The notes under the pieces were generated by a model. That model was not told the DNA's origin and made no database searches. It saw nothing but the letters and a program-made list of their open reading frames with translations. A DNA stretch of 64,000 nt from Camarhynchus parvulus (Eukaryota; Chordata; Aves; Passeriformes; Thraupidae): the NCBI RefSeq assembly GCF_901933205.1, contig NC_044577.1, forward strand, positions 9,435,321-9,499,320, in the 5' to 3' direction. A program made the position numbers and the translations under genes. This document shows positions 24,641 to 37,800 of the stretch, piece by piece. Numbering within the stretch: position 1 is the first letter of the stretch; each line of letters begins with the position of its first letter.

Positions 24641-27600
24641 AGTTAAAAAGTGTTTTTATGGGTTGCATTCCCATCTTCATCTAAACTTGAATATTCAAGT
24701 GCATCTCTCTTTAGTGTTGGATTAGCTACTGCAAACACAGGCTTGAAACATAGCCCCATCTTGTGTGGATTTTAAATCCAATTTTGATGAAAACTGAAAA
24801 TCACAACTGGTTTTTTAACTGTTCCCTGTCAGCATCAGAAACTTTATCAATTTCAGCAGAAGGCACTGTGCTTTCCCTCAGCAATATTGCCAGTGGTGTG
24901 GAGCTTCCCTCAGGAAAACTCTTGGAAGTTCATATAACTGTGTGAGAACTGGTTTAGATAAAGAGCAGCAGCCCATCTGCCCACCTTTCTAACTGGTCTC
25001 TTTCGTGTTCTCCATATCTTGCCCAATGCAATACTGAAAATAAATGAATTTTTCCTGCCATTGCTGCAGCTTCAGTTCCTCCAAGGAATCTTGTCTTCAG
25101 CACCCAACCAACAAATCCAGTTTAGCAAAGTCTCTTAGAAAAAACTTTCAGCCTCTCTAGATAGGCATGAATTACATCAGAAACTCAGCTTTTAGGAAAT
25201 ATGGCACTATGACATTTGCTGCACCAATATGTTTAGTGCTTTCCCTTTTAATATTAACATATAGATATTTGAAGTTCACTTATGCACAGGCATAAATCTG
25301 AAGTAGCAGGCAGTTATTCCTCACTGTAATGTGCAAATGAAGCCTAACAGACTTCTCTTTAATTACTGATGTTCTTCAAATCAAGAAGTGCCTAAAGAAC
25401 TGTATCTGAATTTGGCCTGCAGGAATTCTGGTAGGTCTCTCATAGTTTAATCTTTTTTGGACATAACTATTCCTAAATGCATTAACAATTTATTTATTCC
25501 ATACACGTTCTGTCAAATCTTACTTTTAAAGTTATGAGAATTATGTATTTCTTACTACAAAGACTAACTCTTTTGAGATAGGTTGTGAAATTGTCCAGAA
25601 TATTGTTTTTGAGCTTGATCAAGTAGTTTTTCATTGTTTTCATCAACTCACTTCAGCAATCTTTTTTGTTTGGCACACAAGGCATTTTTTATAGCTTTCA
25701 GGACCATTTTTGTCCTTCTTTTTCACTCTTTCTCCTATTTTTCAAAAATACATGAGTCTGAAGTTTTGATCACAACCGAGGGGCTGACTCACCAATGCCA
25801 TATGAGACCAATCTTTCCAAATTATTAAGTCATGTTTTACTTTTTCCATATAGCATAAACCAGAACAACACTCAGAGGAGTATGCCAAGTTCTTCTGTAG
25901 GCCAAGACATCCTGACTACTACTTTTTGATACCTGGACAAGCAGCTCATGTGTCTGGTAGTTCTTATGACTATCCAGGCTGATAAGTTTTCATAGAGAAG
26001 GGAGAAGAATCTGTTTTTAATTTAAGTTCATGTAGTTTGAGTGAAAGTACCATGAGTGAAATACATCTGATTGATAAGGATATTACAATTTTTTTTATAT
26101 AAAAGATCATGAGGGAAGGAGAGGGAAAAACTTTATCACCATCCATTACTTTATTAAGTGCTGCAGAAAAAAAAAAGACACATTGTACTGTTGTTTTCTG
26201 CCTCCTGATTTGTTAACTTGAGGTAATTTTATTTGCTCTTGAGTAGATTTTCCACAGCTGTCTCCTTTTACACTTGATCTTCCTGCCTGATACGGTCCCA
26301 TCACGGAGAGACCCAGCACACATGCTGCTCAGCTGCTGTGTGTGTCCTTCAGTCCTCTTTAATTGGAGCACAGTTTGCACTCTTTACAGGGATTCCACAA
26401 GGACAGAATTTGTGCAGGCAAGATGCCAGAGCAATGTTCCCTGGAAAGGCAGATGTTCCATCTCAGCGGTCGGATGGCGGCACGGTCCTGCCGAGGGAGC
26501 ACAGCAGAGATCTGTGCCTCCTTCTCAAATCAGACACACACTTACTGCCCCATGAAGTTAACTGCCTCAGATTTTTGAAGTGAGCTGGTTTTTTTGTTGT
26601 TGTTTTTTTTTTTTTTGCCATTCATTTGGAAATAATTTGAAAGCAAAACAAGCAAAGCAGATCAAAATAATTGCAACCCTGGGTAAAAAGGAAAAAGAAC
26701 TCTACTGAGGCTTAGAACACCTTGTAAATTGCTTCTCAGTTAAGACATTCATGAAAGACATGCACAGCAAAACGCTGTCATCTGAATTTTAAAAAAAAAA
26801 GTATGATGATTGTGCTTGTTAATTGTGTTTGTTTTCTTATGACTAATTTATTTAGGACAATTGAGAAAGCTAAAGCATTTGAACTGATTTTTCATTTGTT
26901 TGGCTATTAAAGTTCCTCTGTGAAATGTATGTTTACTTAAAGCATCTCCAGCTACCCATTTACAATGTATTTGTTAAATTAGTTAAGAGACTTTAATTGG
27001 GCACTGGGGATTTGTTGTGCTATTCCCAATTCTGTTTACTAAAAATACATGAGAACAGTGAGCAATTTATTTATAACCTTGTTATATGAGGCCATTACCA
27101 CCACCAGATTTTTTTCTTAACATATTTTTAACTTGCATTGACAGAATTCAAGTCATGTTTGCTTTTCTTTCTGTTTTTATTACAGCAGCCTAAAATCTGT
27201 TTCTAGTCATATACAGTGGAACCACATATTTTATTTGGAACAATTTTCATAATATTTGGAACAGCAATCTTAGATGTGGACCCCCCCCCCCAAAAAGCAA
27301 CAATATTGAATCAGCAGAGGAGAATGCTGTCTTTCTTTTGCATCCCATTAAGGTAAATAATTTGAGAAGCTAACTATATTTGAGGTTAAAAATGCACTTT
27401 ACTTCATTGGCATTATCATCAAATAGACACTTCCTTGTTTTGATGCCATCCTGGCCATTTCACACCAGTTAAAACACAGCAAACCAATAAAACTCCTGTG
27501 GCAGGGCTTTGATTCCAGTGCCCCCTGGAGACAGGCACACCTCTTCAGACAGGCCACTCAGAGCCAGGATCAAGTTGTTTCTCAAGTTGTGTTACTCTTA

Positions 27601-27857
27601 GAACAATGTCCAGGCACATCTCTGAGCTCACCAGGGCCTGGGGAACCTCACTGGACTGCCAGGCCAAGGAAAGTGGTTCATTCCCAGGAAACAGCATGTA
27701 ATTAGATGTTTTGGCTTTCCAGAACTAATTTTTCCTGTCTTGTTAAATGCAGTTGCTTTAAGAGAATTTTCACTCCAGCTGACACTGATCTGTTGTGATG
27801 GGATGAGTGAGTAAGTTAACAGCTGTAAATGTTAACAAGTAATTAATTTACTGTTAA
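24641..27857. other. Unique DNA, simple runs, one CpG cluster
   Basis: Contains a T-rich run at 26589-26616 and an 11-nt C run at 27281-27291. A GC-richer patch at 26.27-26.58 kb has five CpG within 26 bases (26467-26492) and three plus-strand frames open at once. No gene was recognised. Confidence 0.5.
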
Positions 27858-27910
27858 ATAGATACAATAGATACAAATAGATACTTCTACAATAGCTGTT
27901 GTAGAAGTAT
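27858..27910. repeat. Three-copy 9-mer tandem repeat running into a perfect 12-bp hairpin
   Basis: ATAGATACA occurs at 27858-27866 and 27867-27875, with a third copy diverging at its last base at 27877-27885. The third copy overlaps the left arm of a perfect inverted repeat: ATACTTCTACAA at 27881-27892, spacer TAGCTG, and the exact complement at 27899-27910. Directly visible in the sequence. Confidence 0.9.
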
Positions 27911-30900
27911 GTAGGAGTAAGACTGCTTTTATGGTAGGGGAAATCAACACCATACTCTCTAGGCCAAATATTTTTACTTAACATAATGTTGTTTGAAGCT
28001 TGAGTTGCTTTCTATAGCCCAAAGAACAGTGTTCTGTTATTATATAAAAAAAATTGCAATCATTTTTTAAAGGACTGTGTAGCCCTGCTACATGAGGCTA
28101 GTCCTGAACTGGTGTGGATTAGTATAAATGTCCATTTCAATTGAGCTATCCCACTTTACACTAGCTGACTTGCCAGACAAATATGTATTGTTTAATGAAA
28201 AAGAAAACCTTAAGAAAAACAAAATACTTCAGAGGGGGGACATAAAAGAGAGGGAGTATGATCATTGAAGACAGACTCCTGTCATCCTCCGAAATGCATG
28301 CAAGGTAATGTTTCTTCCTCTTTTCTTGCAAATTATTTTTATCTGCAGAAATTATTGTATGTCACAAAACTTCAGATTGTGCATCACTTCATCTAATTTA
28401 AATTTGGGGGTTAATTTACCTTTCTAGCTACCTTAACATCAGAAACTTCTCTCGGAACATGGCCAGCTTTAGTTCTACTCTTTGATTAGATCTATCCTTG
28501 TTGTTTGTGGAATGCTAAACTTTATGCCTTATTCTGAGAGCCTAAAATTAATGACAGCCTGTGTGCAGAACCAAGGACTTCTTGTAAGACCACTAATTCT
28601 TTCTGCTGAGCTTGGACCTGTTTTGATTTTTAGAATACATTCAGAATAGTTTTACTTAGGTTAGAACTTCTATTTTTTAAGAGTGCTCCAAGCACATGGA
28701 AATAAAAGTGAAAAAAGCTTAATGAGTCCTTTTGGGGTTTATGACTGCAATCAAAACTTTAGAAAGAATAGAGGTAATAAACCAAATTATAGTATTGTAC
28801 ATCCTGGCATAAGCAGCACAGGGGAGGGTACTATGATGGAAACTTACTGCTCAATCTTATATTCAAGAACTAGAAATAAAAACTAATAAACTTACATTAT
28901 TTTTCTTAAAAGACCATATATATTCAAAAATGTATAACAGCAGTGGAAAAATGTGGAGAGAGATTTAAATAGTGAAGATGTTTAAATCGCTGAGTTGATT
29001 TTATGTTGTTTACTTACATGTTATTTCACATAGCTTAAAGCAAATGTAGTTTTAAATTCTGGGCAAGATAAACACTGGTTGGAAATTTTGAAAAAAAAAA
29101 AAAAGGCAAGTAAAAATGACAAACATTTCACAGAGCTTATCAGGAAGTGTCAAGAGCAGCCTTCTTGGTGAACAAAGAGTTTAGCAGCCAGCAGCTAATA
29201 CACTCACAATGCCATCTTGACAAAATTTAGCACTCCAGATCCTGAGAGCCCAGATTTATACCCATCTGGCAATACTGAGAGACAAACACTCGTGTATCAG
29301 ATGTGCTGCAGAGCTCACGTTCCCGTGCAGAGAGCAGCAGCCATCCTGCTTGATCTCGAGCTCTCTCCAAGCACTGCACATTTCCTGATTTCCTTGTCCT
29401 GAGCATTGTGCTCTGCCTCAGCAGGGGACACACATCCAGCCACCTGAGCCTGCTGGAGAGCGCTCACAGAAAGCCCACAGGCAGTGTGGGGAAGAAAGCT
29501 GATGCCAACAATATTGAAAGGTGCCTGCAAAGGACAGGAGAATAGGTTTGCTTTTGTGGCAGGAGTGAACAAGTGCAGCTTTACAGCAGAGAGCAAGCAG
29601 AGATGACAGACACCTGTAGGCTGGCTAGCACTGAGCTTCAAGGGATGAATCTAGGGTTATAGTTGAGTTCCAGGGAGTTTCTTGCATGGGAAATATATTT
29701 GCAGTGATGGAGGAAAATTTTCCTTTTCTAATGCAATCAGTGTTGGTTCCAGTCTTTCCCAGGTGCATAATTTCATTTCTATACAAAATGCAATGGCAGA
29801 GGATCACAAAACAGGATCTGATCATTTTCTTCCTGTAGTAGCAAAGCCAGGCAGCAGAACAACACTCCATAAGCAGGTGACTTCTGGACCAAAACTGATC
29901 TTAGCAGAAGCGTACCAGAATTCTCACTTTATCCAAGAAATGGGAATAATGCCCTCCACATAGATTTTGGGGCTTATTGATTAGATCCCTGACTGGAGGG
30001 TGTCTTTCTTTAACTCTTCCAAAGTGGCTGAAATTAATTCTCTATTTTCATATAAGAATTACTCCTTAAATTTCTCTTGTTCACAGGGGATCTGTACCAT
30101 TTAAGAGCCGTTTTTATCATAACAAGAAAGCCCTGTAGTAGGAAAAAAAAAGTATCCTTCGAGATAGGGGCATTTTTATTAGAAGAAATCAATTCTTTTT
30201 CGGTGTAATTCTAACTCAGGCTCATCTGAGGCTATCAGGAAGTTTTCCTGAAAAGGAAACAGAACTACAAACAACTAATCCACCAGACTACACAGAGCCA
30301 CAAGGACCTCTTCAGTGAAGTCAGGTTACCTTCTGCAAAGGTTGGTCTAAACTTTTGGCACTGCAGTGGCAGGAAGGAGGAAGGAAATAGGAAAAGAAAA
30401 AAAAAAAGAGGGAAGACAAAAAGATTGAGCCACACAGAGAATATACAAGAGAGGTAATACTGTAAAGATTAACGTGTAACTTAACAAAAATGCTCTAGGA
30501 AAGAAGTGAACAGAACAGCCAGTAATTATTACACAGAAAGAATAGTAATAATAATAATATTAACAGCAACAAGAATGTTGTAGTCTCAGTGTTGACTTTG
30601 GCAACCTTCAAAGTATAAATTGCATTATTTCAAGGGGCATCCTTTCCCAGTATTCAATATCCCCCTAGAACAGGCCTTGTGTAATACTGCCATGCAATGA
30701 AGTGGAAATGTTTATACATTCATTTGACTTCTATTATACACACATACCTGCATTTAGAGGAGCAGTTCAGTCATGCATAAGAACCTGTAGTTAAAGACTT
30801 CAAGTCATACTTATCTAAGCATGAGTAGCTAGATTTTCAGAGGAACTCAGGATATAACCTCCTTCTTATTTCAACATTAACTAAATAGCAATGAAACATA

Positions 30901-33900
30901 TTTAAGTTTCTTGCTTTACATATAGGACTTCAGTCATGAACTTCCCCCTTCAAACATACCAATATATACCATGCACATACACTATATATGCCTGTGTAGC
31001 TCTCTATCAGTCTCTATTGCACACACTCACACTTTCAGATAATGAGGTCTGATGAGCCCTTTGAGGCACAGAAATGATTGAAAATATGGAACACCAAATT
31101 CTCATGTTAATGACACCTCTAAAGGGAACAGCAGGAATCAGAAAATAAAACTAGACCAAATGTTCAACCTAACAACTCCCCGGTATGGTATGGCAGTCTA
31201 GGAGAGTATAATAATGAGATCAAATACAAATTGCAATATGAAAAGTGAAAATTCAATATGCAATATGCATAATACAAAATTACATTAGCAAAGCTAGATC
31301 CTCTATAATAAGATAGTAGAATATCTTGCAGTATATGAATCCAGCTACTTTATGCAACATACCCAGACTCTCTTATATTTCCTGAATTTGTCTTATGGTA
31401 ATGTAGGTATTTTCATGCAAACTAGAACACCTCAGAGGCAGCAAAAAGCCATATTAGCAGAGTGTCCAACCTCCACCTTCATTCCTTGTCTTCAGAGCTG
31501 GCTGCAGAGTGTGGCTGCACAGACACTGTCCACACAGAGCCCAGACAGGGCCCAGACCTGCCTTGAGCAGCACCACACTTGAGCAACACCAATACAGGGC
31601 AGAGGCAGCAGTTGAGAAGGAAACTCAACCATCATCTTATTGCAGCTGACAGCAACACTTTACTGGGAAAGCAAACATGCACAGGCTACAGCTGCTGATG
31701 AACAAAAATACTTCATGTAAACAAAATTAATCCCTATGGTATACAGATACCCTTTTTGAAGAGAAACTGTTCTTTTATTTGATATGCAGCCCTCCAAAAT
31801 CCCCTAAAACTGTATTGTAAGGGAAAAAATACAACAATTCCATTTTCTTCTGATATATCTGGGTGTAAAACTAAAGGTTCATCCTATATTGTTTGCTTCT
31901 GAAATGAAGGCCAAAGAACATGACAGTAGCACACCTTAAATCAGCCACAACACTTGACAGGATGGGGTGTCCCTGGCCTTTATGGACACTAGGGATGTCA
32001 AGTCTCCTCCTGCTTCTGTCTAGAGACATTCTGTGCAGCACAGCGCTGGGAGGCTTTGCCTGCACTCTTTGCTCTCATTTGTATTTCTGTTTTGCATTTG
32101 GCACAGTAGGGAACAGTCCTCAGCAATTTATTTTCTCCAGCCATGCTGTTCAGCTCCTCTCACCCCTGGAGACTGAGAGGAAATCTTTGACAGGTAGACA
32201 GCTCCCTGTGTATTAAAAAAAAAAAAATCCCTAATGTCAGCCAGAAATCAGTAGTTGGCCAACTGCAGTAAACACAGTGGAGTAAGAGAAGCATCAAAAG
32301 GAAGATATTTACCAACACACCTGAGTGTGCAAGGGGGACTGAGAGGTTTCTATATTGGTGTCTTTGTCCTAGGTGGAATTTCCTGCTGGGATGACCAAAG
32401 CTGTACTCAGAGCTTTAATTGCCATTAGCTGGGGTAATTTATTCTAGTCAAATAAAAATGTCACTGATGAAAACTGCTGCTGCTGTCATGCTGATTGTTT
32501 GCAGCACTGACACGTGCCAACACCAGCTTTAATGAAGTTGTTTGGTTGTTTCTCAAAGAAATGTTGCTCAAAATGATACATCATTTGAAAGCTACTAAAC
32601 ACCATGAACAGTAATCCTTTCTGGCATAAAAATATTCACCCTTGTAAAGAAGGAAGCAGAAGACCAAGATATTTAAGTTCCAAATATATATCTTGGCCAA
32701 ATGATTACATTCAAACAGCAACAGAAGACATCATAATCATCATTCAAATCTTTGCAGATATTCCATAATGCTGTGCTCAAGCACTAAATTCCACATGGAC
32801 ATGAAAATAAAAAATATATAGCTAGGCATAAAACTCTGGATTGTGTCTCCACCATAAATGATATTCACAATCTTTTTAATAACAAGGGCTTTCAGGAAAA
32901 AGAAAAAAAGGAGATAAACTATTATATTAAGCTATCTAGTTCAGTATAGGAATAGCTAACAAATAGGTAAAACTTCCTACATAAGAATTTATAATAAGGA
33001 ATTGAACTGTAAATCTGGAGGCCTTGAACTTGCAGGCATTCCAGTAATTTCAAGTTTTGCATTTGAGAAACAACACTGCCTTCATTATTTTCTACTTCAG
33101 TGATTCTGAGCAGGAAGAATTTAGGTCAGCAGTGAGCCTGAGTTACTGCTGATAACTCAACAAATAAAATTCTGCCCTATACTTCATTCTAGGGAAAATA
33201 GGGGAGCACAGGGCAAGGAAATTACCTATCTTTTAAGACAGGTGGAAGACAAGAATCTGTTAGCCACTGCATTTGTATTTAGAAATTACTTTTGAAGGCA
33301 CAGTAATGGACTTTCCAGACTGAGTTTGAGACATGTAAGAGCATCAGAGACCTGGCCACGCTTGCCTCTGTTGGTCCATGGCATGTGAACCTCATATTCA
33401 GATAAATTAACAGGTATATTTGGGAGATCTGCTATAAGAATGAACTGAATGGTGATAAGAAATTGCTTTAGCTCTGGTAAGTATGGCAATGACTTAGAAG
33501 TACAAGAGGAAGAATTTATTTTCCTGTGGTGGTGAGAAGAAAAGTTGAAGGTCTTTTTAACAATTTTTTACTTTTCTCCCGTAAGTTTAGTGCATTCATA
33601 TATGTAGCTGGTTTTACAATATATTAAAAATAACTGTCTATAATAAAACATTGTTGAATTTATATTACACTGCTGTAATTGCGCAGTCTCAGAACAACTG
33701 TAGGTAGAGGTAAAAGTCTCCTCTCATTCCTCAATTCTCTGGTCTGAGAAAATAGTTTGCTGTCCTCCAGGGAACACCAACATATGTGAATTAACACATG
33801 TTCAAAAACATTAATTTAGTCCATCCTTAGCCCTGGTGGCACCTGCCAGCATTTCAGTTGTGCACATCCCAGTGAAACCACCAGGGTTTAGGCACACTCT

Positions 33901-34639
33901 TCTGCTCTGCATGTCATTCAGCATGGGTGAGCATAAAAACTAAGGGCCCAACCATGTAGAAATCAGACCTCACACTGTAGTAAATTGCCTTGTAAGTTTT
34001 ATTGCTATTTATAGTTCCATTTCTTTCTTTTACTGTCTGTCACCACATTTTTTTATCTATATATAAAATATAGAACTTTTTTTTAACTGAGTTTACCTAA
34101 GTGCTCTTTCTTGATTGTAAAGGAGAAAAACTAAAAACTGTAAGGAAAAGCCATTACTTCTCAAGTACTTCTTCCTTTAAAAATATCCAAGGTATTGAAT
34201 ATGTTAATTAAATTTTAATTAGCCATTTCCTTTGTGCTAAGAAAATGCCTATTTTATTGTGAGAACGAGCAATTTAGGACAGCATGACACTGTCTTTGGA
34301 AAGCTGGCTACTAGCTCTTCTTTACAGGAGGAAATAACTCTCACATTAGGAGAGGAAAGTTATGCTGAAGTGTTTAGAACTGCACAATGTACCTTGAACT
34401 GGCACAGAGCAAATAAGGGCTTTGATGTTTTAATGTGTGCTCCTGCTACTAGGTGTTCTGGGTTGCCAGACAGAACAAACACTTAGGAGAATCTCTGCGC
34501 TTTTAGTTTCACTTCAAGGTGAAATCCCAGCCCCATCAAATCAGCAGGTTGAAGTGAGTTTGCTGTGGTCAGGATTACACCCAAGTTATTTGTCCAACCT
34601 TTCTTCTTAACTCTTCATGTTCCTTCAATTTTCTTTTAG
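27911..34639. other. Unique AT-rich DNA, no gene recognised
   Basis: Holds A runs at 29091-29104 and 32215-32227, a (TAA)n run at about 30546-30559, and a purine-only stretch at 30371-30416 broken by a single T. Short frames at 29.2-29.6 and 31.9-32.2 kb lack recognisable domains. Confidence 0.5.
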
Positions 34640-34870
34640 GTGAAGCCATATTGCAAGTCATGTATTAAACATTTGAGGTGCTTAATCGTATTTGATTTAA
34701 AATTAAGTGCTTTGAGAGGTTTACTTTTGAATTTCCAATCACCAAAAGCAGAAGATCACAAAATTCTTCATTTGCAGTGTATAAGAAAAGAATTACTTCT
34801 ACAGAAGCAAGGTTCCTGTCTCAATCCTTGCATCTTTTATCACATTAAATAAAAATAAATTTGTGCTTTA
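34640..34870 (+). other. Candidate terminal exon (unrecognised)
   Basis: A long pyrimidine tract ending TTCTTTTAG at 34639, with a TTAAC branch-like site upstream, is followed by one frame open for 70 codons, starting VKPYCKSC, to a TAA at 34850-34852. Two AATAAA signals (34848-34853 and 34854-34859) and a T/G-rich segment follow. Acceptor, frame, stop and poly(A) signal occur in the order of a last exon. The start loosely recalls the end of a LIM finger, but no other zinc ligands follow, so no family is claimed. It could equally be a lncRNA end or chance in AT-rich DNA. Confidence 0.15.
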
Positions 34871-37800
34871 TGGTAGTATTGCAAGAAAACCACAGCTCTC
34901 TGCCAGCTAAGACACACTGTTACAATGAGATTCATTTTGCCCAAAAAAGTGTGAGATCATTTGATTATTGAAATAAGATGGTAGAAATTTTCAAAGTTGA
35001 ACTTACCTTATTAGAATGTCTTAAAGGGACATGGCCGAGTGAAAAGGCACATTTCTAGTTTTATAAAGTGAAATAATTCTGTGAACCATGGAGAGGATTG
35101 ATTTTTGTGTCTTTTGTTACAGAAGTGTAGTAAAATTTAAAACATTAAAAAGGCCTATTATTTCATTCAACACATAGCAATTTTTTCAAAAAAGCTTTGT
35201 TGAGAAAAATTTTAATCAGCTCATTGAATAGCATTTTCAATATTTCTTGTATCAAATATTTTGCAATCTGTTAAATTTTAGTATAAGGAATTTTCTTTTC
35301 CATCCTCTTTCATCCAACAATTTGGAATCTTTTCAAAATGAAATCCTGAGAATTTTTTTACTGACTTCAAAGTATCTTTGCTTTCCCCCTTAAGGTTTAG
35401 CTACTTTTTAATTTTATTTCATGTATAGCCATTGTGCAACCCGATTAAAAAGCATTGCAGAGTTTCCCAGGTTTGGGACCACTTATTCAGATGAAGAGCT
35501 ACTGCTGTCAATAGCTTCTTCCCATTGTTGTCTGCAGGGCTATGAAGTCAAAATGTGCATATTCATTCCCATTTTAAGCCCGTTTCCCCCTTAGTTGCTG
35601 ACATACAAAAAGTCAATCTCTCTCTTACCAATGTCAAGATTCATTTTATAACCACCCTGTGGTTATAAAACCCATGTCATTCCTTGGACACACAGAACCA
35701 TGCAGAAGGTGCTTTGGCCCACATGTAAACACATCTGCTGGAAATATGCCTGGAATTAGCAACTTTAAATGGTGCTTTGAGATCCTTGTCTGAAAAGTTT
35801 GACTGAAGTACAAAGTGCCATTACAGTATCTATTATTTTTTCCATGAACACAATTCACAGCAACAGTACAAGAACAGGCACAACAAATTACGTAAAGAGA
35901 AGGCAGAGGGGGATCAGGAATTTTTCTTCCTAAAATGCTGTTATGCTTTCTGGCTCACACTGAGCACCTGACCAAATTTTGTCAAATCTGTTCTCCCACT
36001 CCTTTATCATCAGTTTGAGAAAGGAGTGAATGGCTGAAGAAACCCTAACCTGGTCTCTAAACTTCTGATCTATGGACAAAAGTACAATTTCTTTTTTTTA
36101 TGATTTTTTCTGGTATCATCTGCGTTTCCCATATTTCTGGCACCATTACTCACTGCTGTCTTCCATTCTATACATCACTGAGGAAATATCTTTAAAAAAG
36201 GGAGGAAACAGCAGCAAGCTGGGAAAGCAGAAGCAATCATTCAAATCTGTTTGGGGCCTCCTACAATGTAAAAACAATTATTGTTCAACTTACCACAGCA
36301 AAAACCTGGTGCATGTTTATCTAGGTTCTGCCTTTCTGATGCCTTGCTTGAGTGTTGTTTTAATGCATTGTCACAGTTGGTTGATCATTTTCATCATTCA
36401 CTTCAAATGTGCACTGATGTGTCATTAATTAATATTAATGACGAGTTGTCATATAAGTGCAAAGACTATGGGAGCCTATACATGCTTCATTAAGCTAATA
36501 TAGCTTAAGAAATTAACTGGACTTCCAAACATGTTAGCTATTGGCTCCAGTGAGAGTGAGTACTTAACCCTCAACTAACTTAGTGTCAAGTATACTATAA
36601 AGATGGAGAAAAAGGAATTTCGAAAAATCTTTAATGTTCCTAACAAAAAAAATTAATGCGTCTGTTAGTGCTGAATCTTCCTGTAAGTGTTGGAATTTCA
36701 AGTTATAGGAATACACACAGAGCTGTTCCTCTCAGGAATCTACCCTTAATGTATTAAACGCAAAGACCTGCTGCATCTCTGTTGCAGAAACACAGTTTGT
36801 AATCCCAAAATTGGAGACACCTTTGGTATCTCCAATTTAATTGCAAGATATTTTGGAGATATCTTTGGACAAGGTGTAGAACTCATGTTGTGTAAGACAG
36901 AAATTGTCTGGTGCCATGAAGACCTAGAATTAGCCTTGATTTCTGGTTCTAGAGTAGATAGTTAATTGTGAATAGAGATATATGGTTAGAGTCTGCATAT
37001 TTGAGTTTGCAAAGGAGAACACTCCACAGTTAAACAGTAAGATTTCATAGGTGATTTCCTATGTAATTTTTTTGCTTGGAAATTACGTTTTGTCAGGGAC
37101 CTCAGCATAGAGAGATGGCAATAGAGGATTCAGTTCTGGAAGGGGCCCCCTAAAATATCAAGTCAGTCTCAGCTATTATGTTTAAACATGATCATAAACC
37201 AATCAAGCTTAATATCTTAGGTTTATTACAGAGCTTTAGAAAGCTGTTCTCACATCTGATCCCTCTGAAGATTACAATCATTCTTTTAATATATTCCTAA
37301 ATGTATTCATGGCCATTTGCTCCTGTGTAGTCAGTCTTTGGCTAATGCACCAATTCCTTTCCCTGGTATTTATCCACTGATGTAGTTAGAAACAGTTCTC
37401 CAGTCAGATCTCACTTACTGTATTTTTAAAAATGTGTGTATTTTAGTCCTCCTCATCCGGATCATAGGAAAGTTTGAAAATTAAAAATAGGTGGAGTAAA
37501 AGGAGGATTTCAGTGGATTTGCTTTTTCTTTTAATTTGAGCTGCTCAGGTATCAGTTAATGATAAACTTCCTGTTTGCTCAGACTGGATCAGCCCTTCTG
37601 AGCATACCGTGTTTCCCATTGTGCTGATCTTTTCAGATGAGAGGACTGACTGAACAGCTGATACAGCCACTTCATGGTCTTTGGTGTGCAGGCAAAGCAA
37701 AATCAAAGCTGTAGGAAGGAACTGATGTTATTTATGGAGAAGTCACACTTCTGTCCAAACTGCATATCCTATGATGCTGTGAATTTTGATATTCAAACTA

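Noticed and set aside
30330..30427. Very strong pyrimidine tract and CAG acceptor on the minus strand with a 31-nt exon before GTAACC
   Set aside because: The tract is the complement of a purine-rich low-complexity run; the tiny exon has no further support.
34640..34680. LIM-finger-like VKPYCKSC at an acceptor
   Set aside because: A single Cys-x2-Cys after Lys-Pro-Tyr with no other zinc ligands before or after is not enough to call a LIM domain.
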